From JANWZL01 sp041640815 (lineage in GTDB: Bacteria; Pseudomonadota; Gammaproteobacteria; Burkholderiales; Thiobacillaceae), in NCBI GenBank assembly GCA_041640815.1, contig JBEPZO010000012.1, forward strand, positions 1-49,986: 49,986 nucleotides of DNA, given 5' to 3'. This document shows positions 42,405 through 49,986 of this stretch, piece by piece; position 1 is the first letter of the stretch, and the number at the start of each line of letters is the position of its first letter. Position numbers and translations under genes: made by a program. The notes under the pieces were generated by a model. The model had not been told where the DNA came from and ran no database searches. It saw only the letters and a list, made by a program, of their open reading frames with translations.

Positions 42405-42990
42405 ATTGCCACCGGAGGCTGACCGTAAACAACGCCGCCCTTCAGGATGGGCACGCACCTTGCGCCCGCAAGGGCCACAGCTCATTGCGCCTGCTAGCGC
42501 ACGCTTGATCTATGGCAGTCTGGTGCTGTCTTTCTTGGTCGGGTTGCTGCCCTGGCCCCTTGCTTGGCGCTGGCTGGTCCCGGATATCACCTTTTTGGTC
42601 TTGCTCTATTGGAATATCTACGCGCCGCACCGGGTGGGTTTAGGAGTGGCTTTTTTGTATGGGCTTCTCACCGATGTGGCGCGCGGTGTTTTGTTCGGTT
42701 TGCATGCGTTAATCTACATCTGTTCTTCCTTCATTGTTCTTACGTTGCGCCGCCGGCTAGAGAACTTCCAACCGCCCGGTCAGGCATTACAGCTTGCACC
42801 ATTATTCGTGGCTAAAGAGTTGATGGTGCTTCTGCTTGGACTGGCAGTCGGACAGCACATGATCGACTGGTGGCACCTCGCGGCAGGGCCGATAGCAGCG
42901 CTTTTATGGCTACCGGTATGTTTGGCGTTGCAGAGTCTAAGCGGTCATCCCCCAACAGGCCGGGAAGACGCTCAGTCAGCAGACACGTAG
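42376..42990 (+). CDS. mreD: rod shape-determining protein MreD
   Basis: The 204-residue protein has five to six membrane segments starting near residue 42 (LIYGSLVLSFLVGLLPW) and the conserved PDITFLVLLYWNIYAPHRVGLG region (about 69-90), where MreD proteins share a similar loop, and YGLLTDVARGVLFG. It helps localise the elongasome. The start at 42376 overlaps mreC by 29 bases; an ATG at 42397 would overlap by 8. The N-terminal cytoplasmic tail with many charged residues is longer than usual, so the later start is attractive. Confidence 0.9.
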   Translation: MKRPAKPMSELPPEADRKQRRPSGWARTLRPQGPQLIAPASARLIYGSLVLSFLVGLLPWPLAWRWLVPDITFLVLLYWNIYAPHRVGLGVAFLYGLLTDVARGVLFGLHALIYICSSFIVLTLRRRLENFQPPGQALQLAPLFVAKELMVLLLGLAVGQHMIDWWHLAAGPIAALLWLPVCLALQSLSGHPPTGREDAQSADT

Positions 42991-42991
42991 C

Positions 42992-44956
42992 ATGCCCGTC
43001 TTGCGCTATGTCACGCCCGAGGAGTCGATGCGGCTTTATCGCCGGCGTTTGGAGATTGCGGGTTACCTCGCTTTGGCGCTTCTGCTACTTTTGTGCGTGC
43101 GTTTGGTGTGGTTACAAGTCATTCAGTATGAGCATTATCACACCCTAGCAGAGAACAACCGTATCGCCTTAATACCTGCACCGCCAACGCGAGGCGCAAT
43201 CTACGACCGCAACGGCGTTGTGCTTGCCTCCAATGATGCCACTTTTACCCTGGAAATCACACCGCATAAGGTTGGCGATATTACGGGTGTGCTAACGCAA
43301 TTGTCGGCGTTAGTAGAACTCACTCCTGCAGATATCCGGCGTTTTAAGCGCCGGCTGGCCGAGAGCAAAGGGTTTGAGAGCGTCATCTTGCGCACGCACT
43401 TGACAGATGCAGAGGTCGCGCGCCTAGCCGTCAACCGCTATCGCTTTCCAGGTGTGGAAGTGCGGGCGCGCCAATTCCGTCAATACCCATACGCTGCGGT
43501 CATGGCGCATGTGGTCGGCTATCTAGGCCGAATCAGCCAGCAAGACAAGCAACAGCTAGAAATTGAGGGTTCAGCCGCCAATTATCGCGGTACCGAGTAC
43601 ATTGGCAAGGCAGGTGTCGAGGCCCGCTACGAGCGTTGGCTGCATGGCCGCACCGGGGTAGAGAAAGTCGAGATCGACTCGTCTGGCCGTGCGGTGCGAA
43701 TCCTTTCGCGCACGCCACCAGCACCCGGCTATAGCATCTATCTCCACCTCGACGCAGGGCTGCAACAACTGGCGACTGAGGTTTTCGGCAACTATCGCGG
43801 TGCTTTGGTCGCGCTCGATCCGAGAAATGGTGGTGTCCTTGCTTTGGTATCAAAACCTAGTTTCGATCCAAACCTGTTTCTCGACAGTATTGACCGCTCG
43901 ACGTGGGCTTTGCTCAATCATCCACAAGAGCGTCCGTTGATTAACCGAGCGTTGCGTGGTGTCTATCCGCCGGGGTCCACGATCAAGCCGTTTATGGCTT
44001 TGGCTGGACTCGAGCTTGGTCTTATCACTCCCGACGATAGTATCGTCGATGTGGGTTATTTCTCTCTCCCAGGGAGTAGCCACCGCTACCGCGACTGGAA
44101 GCGGGATGGGCATGGCGTCGTCGACCTCAAGCGCTCCATCGCCGTTTCGTGCGATACCTACTACTATCGCCTGGCGCATCAGATGGGTATCGAGCAGATG
44201 CACCGTTTTCTCAGCCAGTTCGGTTTCGGCCGTAAGACCGGTGTCGATCTCGATGGCGAGCTTGCCGGCCTGGTGCCGAATCCGGAATGGAAGCGCCGCC
44301 GCTTCAATCAGCCCTGGTGGCCAGGTGAGACGATCATTGCCGGCATTGGCCAGGGTTACATGCTCGCTACTCCGATGCAGCTGGCAGTGGCCACCATGGC
44401 CCTGGCCAACGACGGCGTCGTCTACCAGCCGCAGTTGCTGCGCGCTTGGCAGGATCCTGTCACCGGCCGCATGCACTACGCCGCACCGCGCATCCTCGGG
44501 CGCATACCGCTCAAACCCGAAAATCTGGAAGTGGTGAAACAGGCCATGGTCGAAGTCACCTTGCCCGGAGGCACCGCGGCGGCGGCGGGTGCGGGCGCCC
44601 TTTACGCCTTCGCCGGCAAGACCGGCACCGCGCAGGTGATCGGCATCAAGCAAGGTGAGCGCTATGATGAGAGGCGCATCGCCGCCCAGCATCGCGACCA
44701 TGCCTTGTTTATCGCCTTCGCGCCGGCCGACGCGCCGCGCATCGCAGTGGCGGTGATGGTGGAGAACGGCGGCAGCGGCAGCGGCACGGCAGCCCCCATA
44801 GCGCGCAAGGTGATCGACTACTGGCTGCTCGGCAAGCGGCCGGATCAGACCGCGCCCATTGTCGTTCCTGAGGACGAGGAACGCGAAGACAGTGGCCTCG
44901 TGCTCGAGCCATCCGAATCCGCAGTCTCGCTCGACGAGAGTAGGCATGCATTTTGA
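42992..44956 (+). CDS. mrdA: penicillin-binding protein 2 (elongasome transpeptidase)
   Basis: The 654-residue class B PBP cross-links new peptidoglycan during elongation. One N-terminal membrane helix (about 24-43) precedes the pedestal domain (PTRGAIYDRNGVVLASN, about 67-83) and the transpeptidase domain with active-site STIK (Ser329, Lys332), the SCD motif in AVSCDTYYY and KTG in FAGKTGTAQV. Length is normal (620-650) with a slightly long acidic tail. It follows mreD at once (two-base gap) and overlaps rodA by 11 bases. Confidence 0.97.
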   Translation: MPVLRYVTPEESMRLYRRRLEIAGYLALALLLLLCVRLVWLQVIQYEHYHTLAENNRIALIPAPPTRGAIYDRNGVVLASNDATFTLEITPHKVGDITGVLTQLSALVELTPADIRRFKRRLAESKGFESVILRTHLTDAEVARLAVNRYRFPGVEVRARQFRQYPYAAVMAHVVGYLGRISQQDKQQLEIEGSAANYRGTEYIGKAGVEARYERWLHGRTGVEKVEIDSSGRAVRILSRTPPAPGYSIYLHLDAGLQQLATEVFGNYRGALVALDPRNGGVLALVSKPSFDPNLFLDSIDRSTWALLNHPQERPLINRALRGVYPPGSTIKPFMALAGLELGLITPDDSIVDVGYFSLPGSSHRYRDWKRDGHGVVDLKRSIAVSCDTYYYRLAHQMGIEQMHRFLSQFGFGRKTGVDLDGELAGLVPNPEWKRRRFNQPWWPGETIIAGIGQGYMLATPMQLAVATMALANDGVVYQPQLLRAWQDPVTGRMHYAAPRILGRIPLKPENLEVVKQAMVEVTLPGGTAAAAGAGALYAFAGKTGTAQVIGIKQGERYDERRIAAQHRDHALFIAFAPADAPRIAVAVMVENGGSGSGTAAPIARKVIDYWLLGKRPDQTAPIVVPEDEEREDSGLVLEPSESAVSLDESRHAF

Positions 44957-46043
44957 ACGGCTACGGCACCAAATTGTGTTGCATCTAGATCTGCCGCTCG
45001 TCGGGTTGCTTAGCCTTTTGCTGTTGGTTAGTGTAGGCACCGTTTACAGTGCCAGTGAAGCCAGTCTAGAGCGACTGTTCGCCCATTTGACAAACATAGC
45101 TGTTGCCTTCATAGCCTTGATCCTGGCCAGTCAGATCCCGCCGCAGCGCCTGCTTCAGTTTACCCCGTTGGTCTATGGAGGTGGTGTGCTGCTACTTGTC
45201 GGAGTGGCTTTGTTCGGTGAGGTGGTCAATGGTGCCCGGCGCTGGCTGGACCTGGGTGTCACCCGCATCCAGCCCTCCGAGCTCATGCGTATAGCAGTAC
45301 CTCTGATGCTCGCTTGGTACCTCCACCAGCGCCAGGAGAGTCTTCGTCCGCTGGATTACGCCGTGGCCATTGGTTTACTCCTGCTGCCGGTGGTGCTCAT
45401 CTACCGCCAACCTGACCTCGGTACGGCCGTACTCATCACAGCGTCAGGTTTTTTCGTCCTCTATCTGGGGGGCTTGAGTTGGCGTGTCTTGGCCAGCGTG
45501 GCGGTGCTCGCCGTCATCGCCGCCCCCTTCGCCTGGCATTTCTTGCACGACTACCAGCGCCGGCGCATCCTGACTCTACTGGATCCCTTTGCAGACCCCC
45601 TCGGTGACGGTTATCACATTATCCAATCCACCATCGCCGTTGGCTCTGGCGGGGTCACCGGCAAGGGTTGGATGGACGGTACCCAGACGCATCTCGACTT
45701 CCTACCCGAACGCAGCACGGATTTCATTTTCGCCGTCTATGCCGAGGAGTTCGGCCTGATCGGCAGTCTGCTGTTGCTCCTGCTTTACGCCGCCATCGTC
45801 TACCGCGGCCTCACCCTGGCCGCGCGCGCGCCAACGCTCTACGGTCGCCTGGTCGCCGCCGCCTTGGTGCTCACTTTTTTCACCTACGCCTTTGTCAACA
45901 TGGGCATGGTCTCCGGCATCCTTCCCGTGGTGGGCGTGCCCCTGCCCCTGGTGAGCTACGGCGGCACTTCAATGGTGACAGTCTTGTTCGGCTTTGGTAT
46001 CGTGATGAGTGTGGCGACCCATAAAAGGTTGGTTAAAACATGA
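44946..46043 (+). CDS. mrdB: RodA SEDS-family peptidoglycan glycosyltransferase
   Basis: The 365-residue protein polymerises glycan strands from lipid II together with PBP2. It has ten membrane segments and SEDS landmarks: GARRWLDLGVTRIQPSELMR (about 99-118), YRQPDLGTAVLI, GKGWMDGTQTHLDFLPE and STDFIFAVYAEEFG with the catalytic-type aspartate, and VGVPLPLVSYGGTS near the end. The ATG at 44946 matches the RodA start; 29 upstream in-frame codons lie inside mrdA. It overlaps mrdA and is overlapped by rlpA (4 bases). Confidence 0.96.
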   Translation: MHFERLRHQIVLHLDLPLVGLLSLLLLVSVGTVYSASEASLERLFAHLTNIAVAFIALILASQIPPQRLLQFTPLVYGGGVLLLVGVALFGEVVNGARRWLDLGVTRIQPSELMRIAVPLMLAWYLHQRQESLRPLDYAVAIGLLLLPVVLIYRQPDLGTAVLITASGFFVLYLGGLSWRVLASVAVLAVIAAPFAWHFLHDYQRRRILTLLDPFADPLGDGYHIIQSTIAVGSGGVTGKGWMDGTQTHLDFLPERSTDFIFAVYAEEFGLIGSLLLLLLYAAIVYRGLTLAARAPTLYGRLVAAALVLTFFTYAFVNMGMVSGILPVVGVPLPLVSYGGTSMVTVLFGFGIVMSVATHKRLVKT

Positions 46044-47290
46044 GGTTGCATAACAAATTTATAGTCGTTTCTGGCATCGGCCTGATACTTGCCGGTTGCA
46101 GCAGCTTAGGGTTACGCACCGAGGCCCCGGCTACAAGCAGCGATACGCGACCGACGACACTCCCCCCGTTCAAGGGCGGCGGCTACTACAAAGATGACGG
46201 CCCGGGTGCTAACCCGCCGCCCAACCTGCACGCCGTGCCCAACGCCGTGCCCAAGCCAGAGCCTTTGCACCGGTTTGCCAACAATCCCTATCGCGTCAAT
46301 GGCGTAAGCTACACGCCAGACCTGAGTGGCGCCCCCTATCTGGCGCGCGGCCTTGCCTCTTGGTATGGGCGAAAGTTCCACGGCAAGCCCACCTCTTCCG
46401 GCGAGCTCTATGACATGTACGCGATGACGGCGGCACACAGGACACTGCCGATCCCCAGTTATGCACGGGTGACTAATATCGCTAATGGCCGCAGTGTCAT
46501 TGTACGCATCAACGATCGTGGTCCGTTCCATCCCGATCGCATCATCGACTTATCTTATGTGGCGGCCTACAAACTTGGTCTGCTCGGTAATGTCGGTATG
46601 GTCGAGGTAGAACGAATTCTGCCTGAGGCAGATAGCCCAGCTACTACCGTCACTCTAAATAGTGAGGCGACGGTGCCGGCTCGCGCACCGGCCATGGCCC
46701 AGACGGCCGCAGTACGAGAAGAGGTGCCACTTACTAGCACTGACAGCGCCATCCCTGCAACCCAAGCGGTTTACCTGCAACTGGGGGCATTTAGCCGGGA
46801 GGAGTCGGCGCAATCCTTAGTTGACCAGGCGACGCGCACCCTCGGTCGGCAGGTGCCCGGGGTGCTGAAGCAGCAGGAGGGCGGGCTAATCAAGGTGCAG
46901 GTCGGTCCCTTTGCCAGTGCGCAAGAGGCCGATGCAGCCGCGCGTGTCATCGCCGACAGCCTGGGGCTACGGCCCTACAAGGTGCCAGCGCGAGCGGCTA
47001 GCGCGCCGGTTGCGCCGCTGCAGGGCACGCCGGCCATGGCCGCAGCGACCGTCGCCCAGCCCGCCCACTGGCTGCAGATCGGCGCCTATGCCAACCCTCT
47101 GTCGGCCGAGCGCTTGGTCGAACGGCTGAAGGCGGACAAGGATTTGGCCTTGCCGGGGGTGGAGCGGCTCGCCTCCGACGGCTTCATCAAGGTGCAGGCC
47201 GGTCCCTTCGCCAGCCTCGCCCAGGCTGAGCAGGCGGCGCTGCGCCTGGCCTCGGCCCTCGGCCACAAGCCCTATCGGCTCGTGCGTTGA
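46040..47290 (+). CDS. rlpA: septal-ring lytic transglycosylase RlpA, lipoprotein with two SPOR domains
   Basis: The 416-residue protein starts with a lipoprotein signal ending in LAGC (Cys20), so it is an anchored outer-membrane lipoprotein. The double-psi beta-barrel (about 105-200) contains GLASWYGRKFHGKPTSSGE, AAHRTLPIPS and VRINDRGPFHPDRIIDLS, as in RlpA, which cleaves denuded glycan strands at the septum. Two SPOR repeats follow, at about 250-315 (YLQLGAFSREESA) and about 340-415 (HWLQIGAYANPLSA), both ending in VQVGPF or VQAGPF-type strands. Most RlpA proteins have one SPOR domain. It overlaps rodA by four bases. Confidence 0.93.
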   Translation: MRLHNKFIVVSGIGLILAGCSSLGLRTEAPATSSDTRPTTLPPFKGGGYYKDDGPGANPPPNLHAVPNAVPKPEPLHRFANNPYRVNGVSYTPDLSGAPYLARGLASWYGRKFHGKPTSSGELYDMYAMTAAHRTLPIPSYARVTNIANGRSVIVRINDRGPFHPDRIIDLSYVAAYKLGLLGNVGMVEVERILPEADSPATTVTLNSEATVPARAPAMAQTAAVREEVPLTSTDSAIPATQAVYLQLGAFSREESAQSLVDQATRTLGRQVPGVLKQQEGGLIKVQVGPFASAQEADAAARVIADSLGLRPYKVPARAASAPVAPLQGTPAMAAATVAQPAHWLQIGAYANPLSAERLVERLKADKDLALPGVERLASDGFIKVQAGPFASLAQAEQAALRLASALGHKPYRLVR

Positions 47291-47454
47291 CCGAGACAGC
47301 CGTGGCGTTCGCTCGCCTAAGCTGGCCGCTGGCCGTGACGCTGGGCAAGGAACTCCAGGCCTGGCCAGCGGGTCGGGTGACTCGTTTGGGACAATGATTC
47401 AGTCGGTCTGCCGCAAGCAGTCGACCGCATCCAGCAACCGCCTAACTTAAGTTC

Positions 47455-48603
47455 ATGAAAGCGCTCTCGTTGCTCGCCTGCCTCTGCTTTGCCCTTGCTG
47501 CCCAAGCCAGCGCCCTGCCTGCGCCGCCACCGCCGCAGCTCGAGGCGCGCGCCTGGCTGCTCATCGACCTGCTCTCAGGCCAGACGTTGGCGGAAAGGTC
47601 AGCGGACGCCCGCGTCGAACCCGCCTCGCTCACCAAGCTGATGACCGCCTACCTGGCCTTCACTGCCATCAAGGAAGGGCGGCTCAAACCGGAGCAAACC
47701 CTGCCCGTGTCGGAGAAGGCTTGGCGTGCAGAGGGCTCGCGCATGTTCCTCGACCCGCGCCGCCCGGCGAAGGTGGATGAGCTGCTCAAAGGCATGATCG
47801 TGCAGTCCGGTAACGATGCCAGCATCGTCCTCGCCGAGGCCATCGGCGGCTCCGAGGAGGGCTTCGCCGCCATGATGAACCAGATGGCCAAGCGCTTGGG
47901 CATGCACAACACCCACTTCGTCAACGCCACGGGCTTGCCGCATCCACAGCATTACACCACGGCGCGCGACCTCAGCCGCCTGGCCGCCGCCCTCATCCGG
48001 GATCATCCTGACTACTACGGCTACTATGCCATCAAGGTATACACCTACAACGGCATCACGCAGCCCAACCGCAACCGCTTGCTCTGGCTGGACCCTTATG
48101 TCGACGGCGTCAAGACCGGCCACACGCAGAGCGCTGGCTACTGCCTGGTGTCCTCGGCCAAGCGCGGCGAGCGCCGTCTGCTCGCGGTGGTGCTCGGTGC
48201 ACGCTCCGAAAACGCCCGCGCTATGGAGAGCCAGAGGCTACTCAACTACGGCTTCCAGGCCTTCGAGACGGTGCGCCTGTATCAGGCCAACCAGCCGGTG
48301 ACCAAGCTCAGGTTGTATCGAGGTCGCCAAGGGGAGGTCAGCGCCGGCTTTACGCGTGATCTATACGTCACTGTCAGCCGTGGTGCTGGCAACCGCATTC
48401 AGGCCGAGCTCGTCACGCGACAGCCCCTGCTGGCCCCGGTCAGCCGCGGTCAGCCGCTCGGCAGCGTGCGTCTGAGCGTGGATGGACGAACCCTAGGCGA
48501 ATACCCGCTGCGCGCCCTGCACGATGTGGCGGCGGCAGGGCTACTGGGCCGCGCTTGGGACGACCTGTTACTCTGGTTGCATGCCCTGTTTGGCAGCCGC
48601 TAG
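47455..48603 (+). CDS. dacC: D-alanyl-D-alanine carboxypeptidase (PBP5/6 type)
   Basis: The 382-residue enzyme trims the terminal D-Ala from pentapeptides. A signal peptide (about 1-20) is followed by the active site SLTK (Ser58, Lys61), the SGN triad element in IVQSGNDAS, KTG in VKTGHTQSAG and then the C-terminal beta domain (about 265-350) and an amphipathic anchor ending DLLLWLHALFG. It follows rlpA after 165 bases. The symbol is by family; dacA would be as good a name. Confidence 0.94.
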   Translation: MKALSLLACLCFALAAQASALPAPPPPQLEARAWLLIDLLSGQTLAERSADARVEPASLTKLMTAYLAFTAIKEGRLKPEQTLPVSEKAWRAEGSRMFLDPRRPAKVDELLKGMIVQSGNDASIVLAEAIGGSEEGFAAMMNQMAKRLGMHNTHFVNATGLPHPQHYTTARDLSRLAAALIRDHPDYYGYYAIKVYTYNGITQPNRNRLLWLDPYVDGVKTGHTQSAGYCLVSSAKRGERRLLAVVLGARSENARAMESQRLLNYGFQAFETVRLYQANQPVTKLRLYRGRQGEVSAGFTRDLYVTVSRGAGNRIQAELVTRQPLLAPVSRGQPLGSVRLSVDGRTLGEYPLRALHDVAAAGLLGRAWDDLLLWLHALFGSR

Positions 48604-48695
48604 GGCAAGTGGTCGGTGAGGCGGCTGGCAGACTTGACAGCGCGCCGTCAAGGGCTATCTTCCATGCCGCACCCCCCATTCCCCGTCTTCCCACC

Positions 48696-49553
48696 ATGAT
48701 CACGGTCTATCTGAACGGTGCCTTCCTGCCCCTGGAAGAGGCACGCATTTCCGTGCTGGACAGGGGCTTCCTGTTCGGCGATGGGGTCTACGAGGTGATC
48801 CCGGTCTATTCGCGCCGGCCCTTCCGCCTGGACGCGCACCTTGAGCGCCTGCAGCATAGCCTCGACGCCATCCGCCTGGCCAACCCCCATAGCGCGGCGC
48901 AGTGGGGCGATCTCATCCGTCATCTCGTCGCCGCCGCGCCTTGGGACGACCAGGGTATCTATCTCCAGGTCACGCGCGGCCCCGGCCCGCGCGATCACGC
49001 CTTTCCCCAGGTGATCCAGCCGACGGTGTTCCTCATGCCCATGCCGCTCAACCCGCCGAACCCGGCCTTGGTCGAGGCAGGCGTTTGCGCCGTGACCGCC
49101 GCCGACGACCGCTGGCTGCACTGCGATGTCAAGGCCACCTCCTTGTTAGCCAATGTGCTGCTGCGGCAACGCTCGGTCGACGCCGGCTGCGCCGAGACCA
49201 TCCTGCTGCGCGATGGGCGCCTCACCGAAGGCGCCACCAGCAACGTGTTCATCGTCCGCGCGGGCGTCATCCTTGCCCCCCCCAAGTCACAACGGATGCT
49301 CCCCGGTGTGACCTACGATGTGGTGCTGGAGCTCGCCCGGCAGGAAAACCTGCCGCACACTGTGCGGGACATCCTGGAGGCCGAGCTGCGCGACGCCGAC
49401 GAGATCTGGCTCACCTCTTCGCCCAAGGAGGTATTGGCCGTGACCACCCTCGATGGCCGGCCCGTCGGGGATGGCCGGCCTGGGCCGGTGTTTCGGCGCA
49501 TCTACACCGCCTATCAGGCATACAAGGCCGCTGTCATGCGTGGGGCTAGCTGA
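48696..49553 (+). CDS. dat: D-amino-acid aminotransferase
   Basis: The 285-residue fold-type IV PLP enzyme interconverts D-alanine and D-glutamate with their keto acids. The PLP lysine lies in HCDVKATSLLAN (Lys146); LDRGFLFGDGVYEVIPVY (about 21-38) and the phosphate loop EGATSNVFIV are present. The start MITVYLNG at 48696 fits the family; an in-frame ORF extends upstream without homology. Its place after dacC in the envelope operon fits supply of D-amino acids for the wall. The related branched-chain or 4-amino-4-deoxychorismate enzymes are less likely from the N-terminal sequence. Confidence 0.92.
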   Translation: MITVYLNGAFLPLEEARISVLDRGFLFGDGVYEVIPVYSRRPFRLDAHLERLQHSLDAIRLANPHSAAQWGDLIRHLVAAAPWDDQGIYLQVTRGPGPRDHAFPQVIQPTVFLMPMPLNPPNPALVEAGVCAVTAADDRWLHCDVKATSLLANVLLRQRSVDAGCAETILLRDGRLTEGATSNVFIVRAGVILAPPKSQRMLPGVTYDVVLELARQENLPHTVRDILEAELRDADEIWLTSSPKEVLAVTTLDGRPVGDGRPGPVFRRIYTAYQAYKAAVMRGAS

Positions 49554-49819
49554 GGGTTATGACGAAGTGAAATCCTGATGGTCGACTAAGTCTGAGTTTA
49601 TATCTGATTTTCCGTCAAGCCAGAAACCAGAGGCACCATATCTCCAGCGCCAGACACCCTGGTTCATTTTCGGCTATCCCCATCAGCCTACACCCTTGGT
49701 AACTGACTTTCCCATTCATCCGGCACTAAGCCGAAGGTTGGTACCAAACTCACAACATCTTGACACTCAAGCGGCGGTGTGTTTACAGGACTGTAGAATT
49801 TCGAAATATGGAGATGATC
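49554..49819. other. lower-GC spacer after dat
   Basis: No gene seen. Composition is more AT-rich than the preceding operon. A perfect TTGACA lies at 49760-49765, but the sequence 17 bases downstream (TTACAG) is a poor -10 box, and TAGAAT (49794-49799) is spaced too far, so I do not call a promoter. Confidence 0.45.
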
Positions 49820-49986
49820 ATGAGTGATTCGTTATATAAATTCGTGCTAGACGGTAACACTGTGGTCGGCATATATGAGCTCGAGCACGGTCAGTTGAAG
49901 CCTAAAGCAATAAAGAGCGTTGAGTCCTGGTCTTACGACGGGACTTATGTGACGAAGAATGAGTGGAAGCACGGTTATCTGAAAAC
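49820..49986 (+). CDS. unrecognised protein, N-terminal part only
   Basis: The frame is open from an ATG at 49820 to the window end (55 codons). GGAG six bases upstream favours this ATG over in-frame ATGs at 49808 and 49814. The visible part begins MSDSLYKFVLDGNTVVG and is rich in short beta-like stretches with acidic and aromatic residues (YELEHGQLKPK, SWSYDG, NEWKHGYLK). It reminds me of repeats seen in large calcium-binding or RTX-like proteins, but that is only a resemblance. Codon use is more AT-rich than the preceding operon, which hints at a different history. Confidence 0.6.
   Translation, partial: MSDSLYKFVLDGNTVVGIYELEHGQLKPKAIKSVESWSYDGTYVTKNEWKHGYLK

Noticed and set aside
49718..49745. 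GGCACTAAGCC...GGTTGGTACC resembling the hairpin at 10381-10404
   Set aside because: Similarity is limited to about ten bases, and the second stem has a mismatch and a bulge; it could be chance.

Overview
The window reads as a chromosome segment of a high-GC betaproteobacterium, probably close to Thiobacillus, Hydrogenophilus or Azoarcus. I base this on protein resemblance and on gene neighbourhoods usual in that class: mrp-dcd beside an Orn/Lys/Arg decarboxylase, proS divergent from an rppH cluster, tkt-gapA-pgk-pyk-fba followed by purC, yggS-proC-yggT-yggU divergent from pilT, xth divergent from pyrE, and gatCAB divergent from mreBCD-mrdAB-rlpA-dacC-dat. No species can be fixed without database comparison. 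Nearly everything is core genome. I saw no complete mobile element, CRISPR array, phage or rRNA gene.

Layout. 1-1360: tail of a PD-(D/E)XK nuclease-domain protein, a tRNA-Phe gene and gene-poor DNA. 1361-5415 (minus): mrp, dcd and a PLP-dependent amino-acid decarboxylase, with a clear sigma70 promoter before mrp and a terminator between mrp and dcd. 5672-7704 (minus): aminopropyltransferase-like protein, RNA pyrophosphohydrolase and a CBS-domain protein. 7742-10303 (plus): proS, a lytic transglycosylase and a small YjfB-like motility protein. 10911-11188 (minus): a Pro-Arg-His tRNA operon between two gene-poor stretches. 11913-14184 (minus): argA and rsmE. 14345-15777 (plus): thioredoxin-like protein and inositol-monophosphatase-family protein.

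15979-24163 (plus) is the central carbon block: transketolase, GAPDH, phosphoglycerate kinase, pyruvate kinase and class II aldolase, closed by a rho-independent terminator, then purC. The same enzymes serve glycolysis, gluconeogenesis and the Calvin cycle. The gapA-pgk and pgk-pyk spacers carry strong hairpins without U-tracts, which suggests segmental control of the message. 24170-29321 holds hemE, a 560-bp gene-poor stretch, the yggS operon and pilT. 29605-35599 holds a GDCCVxC-type Cys-rich protein, an EVE-domain protein, a conserved protein of unknown role, and the minus-strand run xth, ampG and an unusual second pyruvate-kinase-like gene.

35620-49553: pyrE, a broken DUF4124 gene, the tRNA-dependent amidotransferase gatCAB, then a long envelope operon for cell shape and peptidoglycan (mreB, mreC, mreD, PBP2, RodA, RlpA, PBP5/6-type carboxypeptidase) ending in a D-amino-acid aminotransferase, whose product type (D-Ala, D-Glu) suits wall synthesis. 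The window ends in a lower-GC stretch with the start of an unrecognised gene.

The most unusual items are the 630-residue pyruvate-kinase-like protein with an N-terminal extension and no C-terminal regulatory domain, the hairpin array between gapA and pgk, the broken DUF4124 gene, a tRNA-His gene whose expected CCA reads CCT, and short sequences shared between distant intergenic stretches. I found no clear new multi-gene system.
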